From: Bacteroidales bacterium UBA755
GTDB taxonomy: Bacteria > Bacteroidota > Bacteroidia > Bacteroidales > UBA932
Assembly (NCBI GenBank): GCA_002297815.1
Contig: DBKH01000060.1
Span: 64,169 to 71,797 of the forward strand
Length of the DNA stretch: 7,629 nucleotides
Direction of reading: 5' to 3'
Shown piece by piece: positions 5,829 through 7,629 of the stretch (the first letter of the stretch is position 1; each line of letters begins with the position of its first letter). The position numbers and the translations under genes were made by a program. The notes under the pieces were generated by a model that saw only the letters and a program-made list of their open reading frames with translations, had not been told where the DNA came from and ran no database searches.

Positions 5829-7400
5829 ATGAAAATCTGTGTAGGATTGTCCGGAGGAGTTGATTCAAGTGTCGCTGCTCTGCTGTTGAAGCAGCAGGGC
5901 TATGATGTGTTCGCTATGTTCATGCAGAACTGGCACGATGCGGACGCAACTCTTCATGGTGACTGCGAATGGGAGGAGGACCGCTTCGTGGCGGAGATGG
6001 TAGCGAGGAAGATCGGCATCCCGTTCTACTTCGTGGACCTTTCAAAGGAGTACCGCCAGCGCGTGGTGGACTATATGTTCAATGAATATTCCACCGGCCG
6101 CACCCCCAACCCTGACGTGCTGTGCAACCGGGAGATCAAGTTCGATGCTTTTCTCAAGGCCGCTCAGAAACTCGGAGCCGACATGGTGGCTACTGGACAC
6201 TACTGCCGCAGGGCTCCTCTGCTGGACGCAGAAGGAAATCAGGTTGAGATTGACGGTCAGCCTCAATGGAGGATTCTGGAGGGCGTTGATCCAAACAAAG
6301 ATCAGAGCTATTTTCTCTGTCAACTCACTCAGGAACAGCTCAGTAAGGCTCTTTTTCCGATTGGTCACCTTACAAAACCGGAGGTTAGGGAGATCGCCCA
6401 CCAAGCTGATCTTCCGTCTGCTGACAAGAAAGACTCTCAAGGAATATGCTTCGTCGGGAAGGTTGATCTTCCGACATTCCTGCAACAGAAGCTCAAGCCG
6501 GCAGAGGGCGATGTGGTGGAAGTTTTCGATGCCTATTACGCTCAAAATGAGCACTATCACTTCATCCATGACACACTCGCCTCACTGCTCAAGACTCCAG
6601 GCGAGCCAATGATGATCACTGAATATTCCTCCGAAGATTCCGGTGGAAAGTCGTTCAATAACCGCAGGGTCACTGAGCCGGTGGCGCAGGGGCACTTCGA
6701 CAAGCTCAGTGACCCGCAAACGCTGCGTTCCCACTCATCTTCAGCCACACTTCCTGTCACCAAACATCCATCATCGGTCACTGAGCACCCATCTTCGGTC
6801 ACAGAGCCTGTCGATGTGACCGTCCCGCACCGGAACGAGTTCGATGTAAATAAGATCGCGAATTTGAGTGACGAGGATCTGATGAGATTGTCGGAACCAA
6901 TAAGGTACGATGACATCAAGTTCGAGACAGAAACCTATCGGGTTGGGAAAAAGCACATCAAGAAGACTCGGTACAAAGACAACCCGTTCGGGAAGATAGT
7001 TGGACGGCACGATGGAGCGCAGTTCTACACGATCGGCCAACGGAAAGGACTCAACATCGGAGGACACAAGGACTCCATTTTCGTGATAGCCACGGATGTC
7101 CCTCGCAACATCATCTACGTAGGAGAAGGTCACACTCACAAAGGGCTTTCACGCAGCTGTTTACGGATTGCGCCTCAGGATATTCATTGGATAAGAACAG
7201 ATCTTGAGATGGCCGATGGGGAGATCCGTCGCTACCGGGTCCGTATCCGTTACCGCCAACCACTTCAAGACGCATTCTTGATCAAGAGGCCCAATGGCAT
7301 ATTCATCCTTTTCGACACCCCTCAGCGCGGCATTTCAGACGGACAGTTCGCTGCCTGGTACTCCTCTGACGACGAGATGCTCGGCTCCGGAGTCTATTAG
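5829..7400 (+). CDS. mnmA: tRNA-specific 2-thiouridylase MnmA with a large internal insertion
   Basis: ATP-dependent enzyme that thiolates U34 of tRNA-Lys, -Glu and -Gln, taking sulfur from a persulfide relay. The PP-loop SGGVDSS (8-14) binds ATP. Cys99 in TPNPDVLCNREIKF (92-105) and Cys207 in KDSQGICFVG (201-210) match the nucleophile and the persulfide cysteine of the family. ATGHY lies at 121-125 and DPNKDQSYFL at 154-163. The C-terminal part starts at GKIVGRHDGAQFYTIGQRKG (388-407) and ends with the family-like PQRGISDGQFAAWY...LGSGVY. At 523 residues it is about 150 longer than the usual 360-370. The excess lies between EGDVVEVF (226-233) and residue 388, between the persulfide cysteine region and the tRNA-facing beta domain. 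Residues about 280-331 of this insertion are encoded by palindromic repeats. The frame is open throughout, so the protein may well be functional. Its stop is one base from the stop of the convergent flavoprotein gene. Confidence 0.95.
   Translation: MKICVGLSGGVDSSVAALLLKQQGYDVFAMFMQNWHDADATLHGDCEWEEDRFVAEMVARKIGIPFYFVDLSKEYRQRVVDYMFNEYSTGRTPNPDVLCNREIKFDAFLKAAQKLGADMVATGHYCRRAPLLDAEGNQVEIDGQPQWRILEGVDPNKDQSYFLCQLTQEQLSKALFPIGHLTKPEVREIAHQADLPSADKKDSQGICFVGKVDLPTFLQQKLKPAEGDVVEVFDAYYAQNEHYHFIHDTLASLLKTPGEPMMITEYSSEDSGGKSFNNRRVTEPVAQGHFDKLSDPQTLRSHSSSATLPVTKHPSSVTEHPSSVTEPVDVTVPHRNEFDVNKIANLSDEDLMRLSEPIRYDDIKFETETYRVGKKHIKKTRYKDNPFGKIVGRHDGAQFYTIGQRKGLNIGGHKDSIFVIATDVPRNIIYVGEGHTHKGLSRSCLRIAPQDIHWIRTDLEMADGEIRRYRVRIRYRQPLQDAFLIKRPNGIFILFDTPQRGISDGQFAAWYSSDDEMLGSGVY
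6768..6808 (+). repeat. 21-bp tandem direct repeat encoding HPSSVTE twice
   Basis: CCATCATCGGTCACTGAGCA (6768-6787) and CCATCTTCGGTCACAGAGCC (6789-6808) agree at 17 of 20 positions with a period of 21 bp, giving two consecutive HPSSVTE units (residues 313-326). The length keeps the reading frame. It may be a unit duplicated within the palindromic element, and could vary in copy number between strains. Confidence 0.8.
6796..6822. repeat. Perfect 8-bp palindrome, second stem-loop of the mnmA repeat element
   Basis: CGGTCACA (6796-6803) and TGTGACCG (6815-6822) are exact reverse complements around the 11-base loop GAGCCTGTCGA. The inner sequence GAGCCTGTCGA and the loop sequence TTCGACAAGCTC of the first stem-loop are near reverse complements. 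The two stem-loops therefore look like copies of one element in opposite orientation. Confidence 0.75.
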
Positions 7401-7401
7401 C

Positions 7402-7629
7402 CTAATACTGCCCTGGTATATTCAGAGATTTGGCCGCGGATTCTCCGGCAAGGTAGCCGGTTGAGAAAGCGCATTGGAGGTTGTAGCCACCGGTGTCGCA
7501 GTCCATGTCAAGGACCTCACCGCAGAAATAAAGGCCGGGTTTGAGACGTGACTCCATCGTCTTCGGCATCACCTCATCGGTAGAGATGCCGCCGGCAGTG
7601 ATGACGCAACGCTCGTAGCCCACGAAACC
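7402..7629 (-). CDS. C-terminus of a BaiN/YhiN (HI0933-like) NAD(P)/FAD-dependent oxidoreductase, 5'-truncated by window edge
   Basis: The last 75 codons of a flavoprotein; the frame is open to the right edge, so the true start lies outside (family length is about 400 residues). The segment ITAGGISTDEVMPKTMESR followed by KPGLYFCGEVLDMDCDTGGYN and LQCAFSTGYLAG is the characteristic C-terminal FAD-binding part of this family. The usual LDxDGxxGGYN-type motif reads LDMDCDTGGYN here, with Cys at the common Gly-like position. In gut clostridia a relative, BaiN, is linked to bile acid metabolism, but most members have no proven substrate, so no symbol is given. The GTG at 7623-7621 is an internal valine codon rather than a start, because the frame continues upstream. 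The stop (7404-7402) is separated from the mnmA stop by one base, so the two genes converge with no room for a terminator between them. Confidence 0.85.
   Translation of the reverse strand, partial: GFVGYERCVITAGGISTDEVMPKTMESRLKPGLYFCGEVLDMDCDTGGYNLQCAFSTGYLAGESAAKSLNIPGQY

Larger units (their letters stand above)
6667..6822 (+). repeat. Palindromic repeat cluster inserted in frame within mnmA
   Basis: The 11-mer GGTCACTGAGC occurs at 6668-6678 and 6776-6786, in inverse orientation at 6714-6704, and with one change (GGTCACAGAGC) at 6797-6807. The first copy and its inverse form a perfect 12-bp inverted repeat, GGGTCACTGAGC (6667-6678) with GCTCAGTGACCC (6704-6715), around a 25-base loop. 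The outermost arms enclose 156 bp, a multiple of three, equal to mnmA codons 280-331. The translation contains VTEPV twice (281-285, 324-328) and HFDKLSDP between them. Peptides of this kind are, from memory, the usual read-through of dispersed palindromic repeats in many bacterial genomes. No further copy was found in the window. Confidence 0.8.

Noticed and set aside
6042..6569. 175-codon open frame on the minus strand, and a 176-codon plus-strand frame at 6082-6612
   Set aside because: Both overlap the conserved catalytic part of mnmA in other frames and show no domain or start signals.
6667..6715. Intrinsic terminator or attenuator inside mnmA
   Set aside because: The 12-bp inverted repeat is strong, but its 25-base loop and the lack of a following T tract do not fit an intrinsic terminator, and the coding frame continues through it.
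6667..6822. CRISPR-like array
   Set aside because: The repeats are short, in both orientations, irregularly spaced and inside a coding frame. There are no unique spacers of uniform size and no cas genes.

Overview
The window looks like a housekeeping stretch of a Bacteroidota chromosome, most likely order Bacteroidales. The evidence is promoters of the TTTG / TAnnTTTG type in the gaps, few recognisable Shine-Dalgarno sites, a Na+-translocating NADH:quinone reductase (Nqr) operon, and protein sequences that resemble Bacteroidales orthologues. No phage, transposase, CRISPR array or tRNA gene was seen.

Layout. On the minus strand at the left are the first two genes of an nqr operon: nqrA (1035-2378) and a 3'-truncated nqrB (1-1022, running off the left edge). 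A 95-bp gap separates nqrA from the divergent helicase gene pcrA/uvrD (2474-5053, plus). This gene has all the UvrD-family motifs, a long glycine-rich disordered tail and a C-terminal Tudor-like domain. Facing it on the minus strand is the gene for the small bacterial SRP RNA (ffs, 5080-5176). Its promoter lies partly inside the 3' end of the next minus-strand gene, cdd (cytidine deaminase, 5191-5673). cdd and mnmA (tRNA U34 2-thiouridylase, 5829-7400, plus) are transcribed divergently from a 155-bp AT-rich gap that holds two overlapping promoters and a 9-bp inverted repeat. The window ends with the C-terminal 75 codons of a BaiN/YhiN (HI0933-like) flavoprotein on the minus strand, whose stop codon lies one base from the mnmA stop.

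How the genes work together. The nqr genes belong to one membrane complex. The other genes are separate housekeeping functions (DNA repair and transcription conflict, protein targeting, pyrimidine salvage, tRNA thiolation), and no new multi-gene system is visible. The most unusual feature is inside mnmA. The protein is about 150 residues longer than usual, and the extra segment contains an in-frame cluster of palindromic and tandem DNA repeats (6667-6822, 156 bp). This resembles a dispersed palindromic element that invaded an essential-type gene and is translated as part of the protein.
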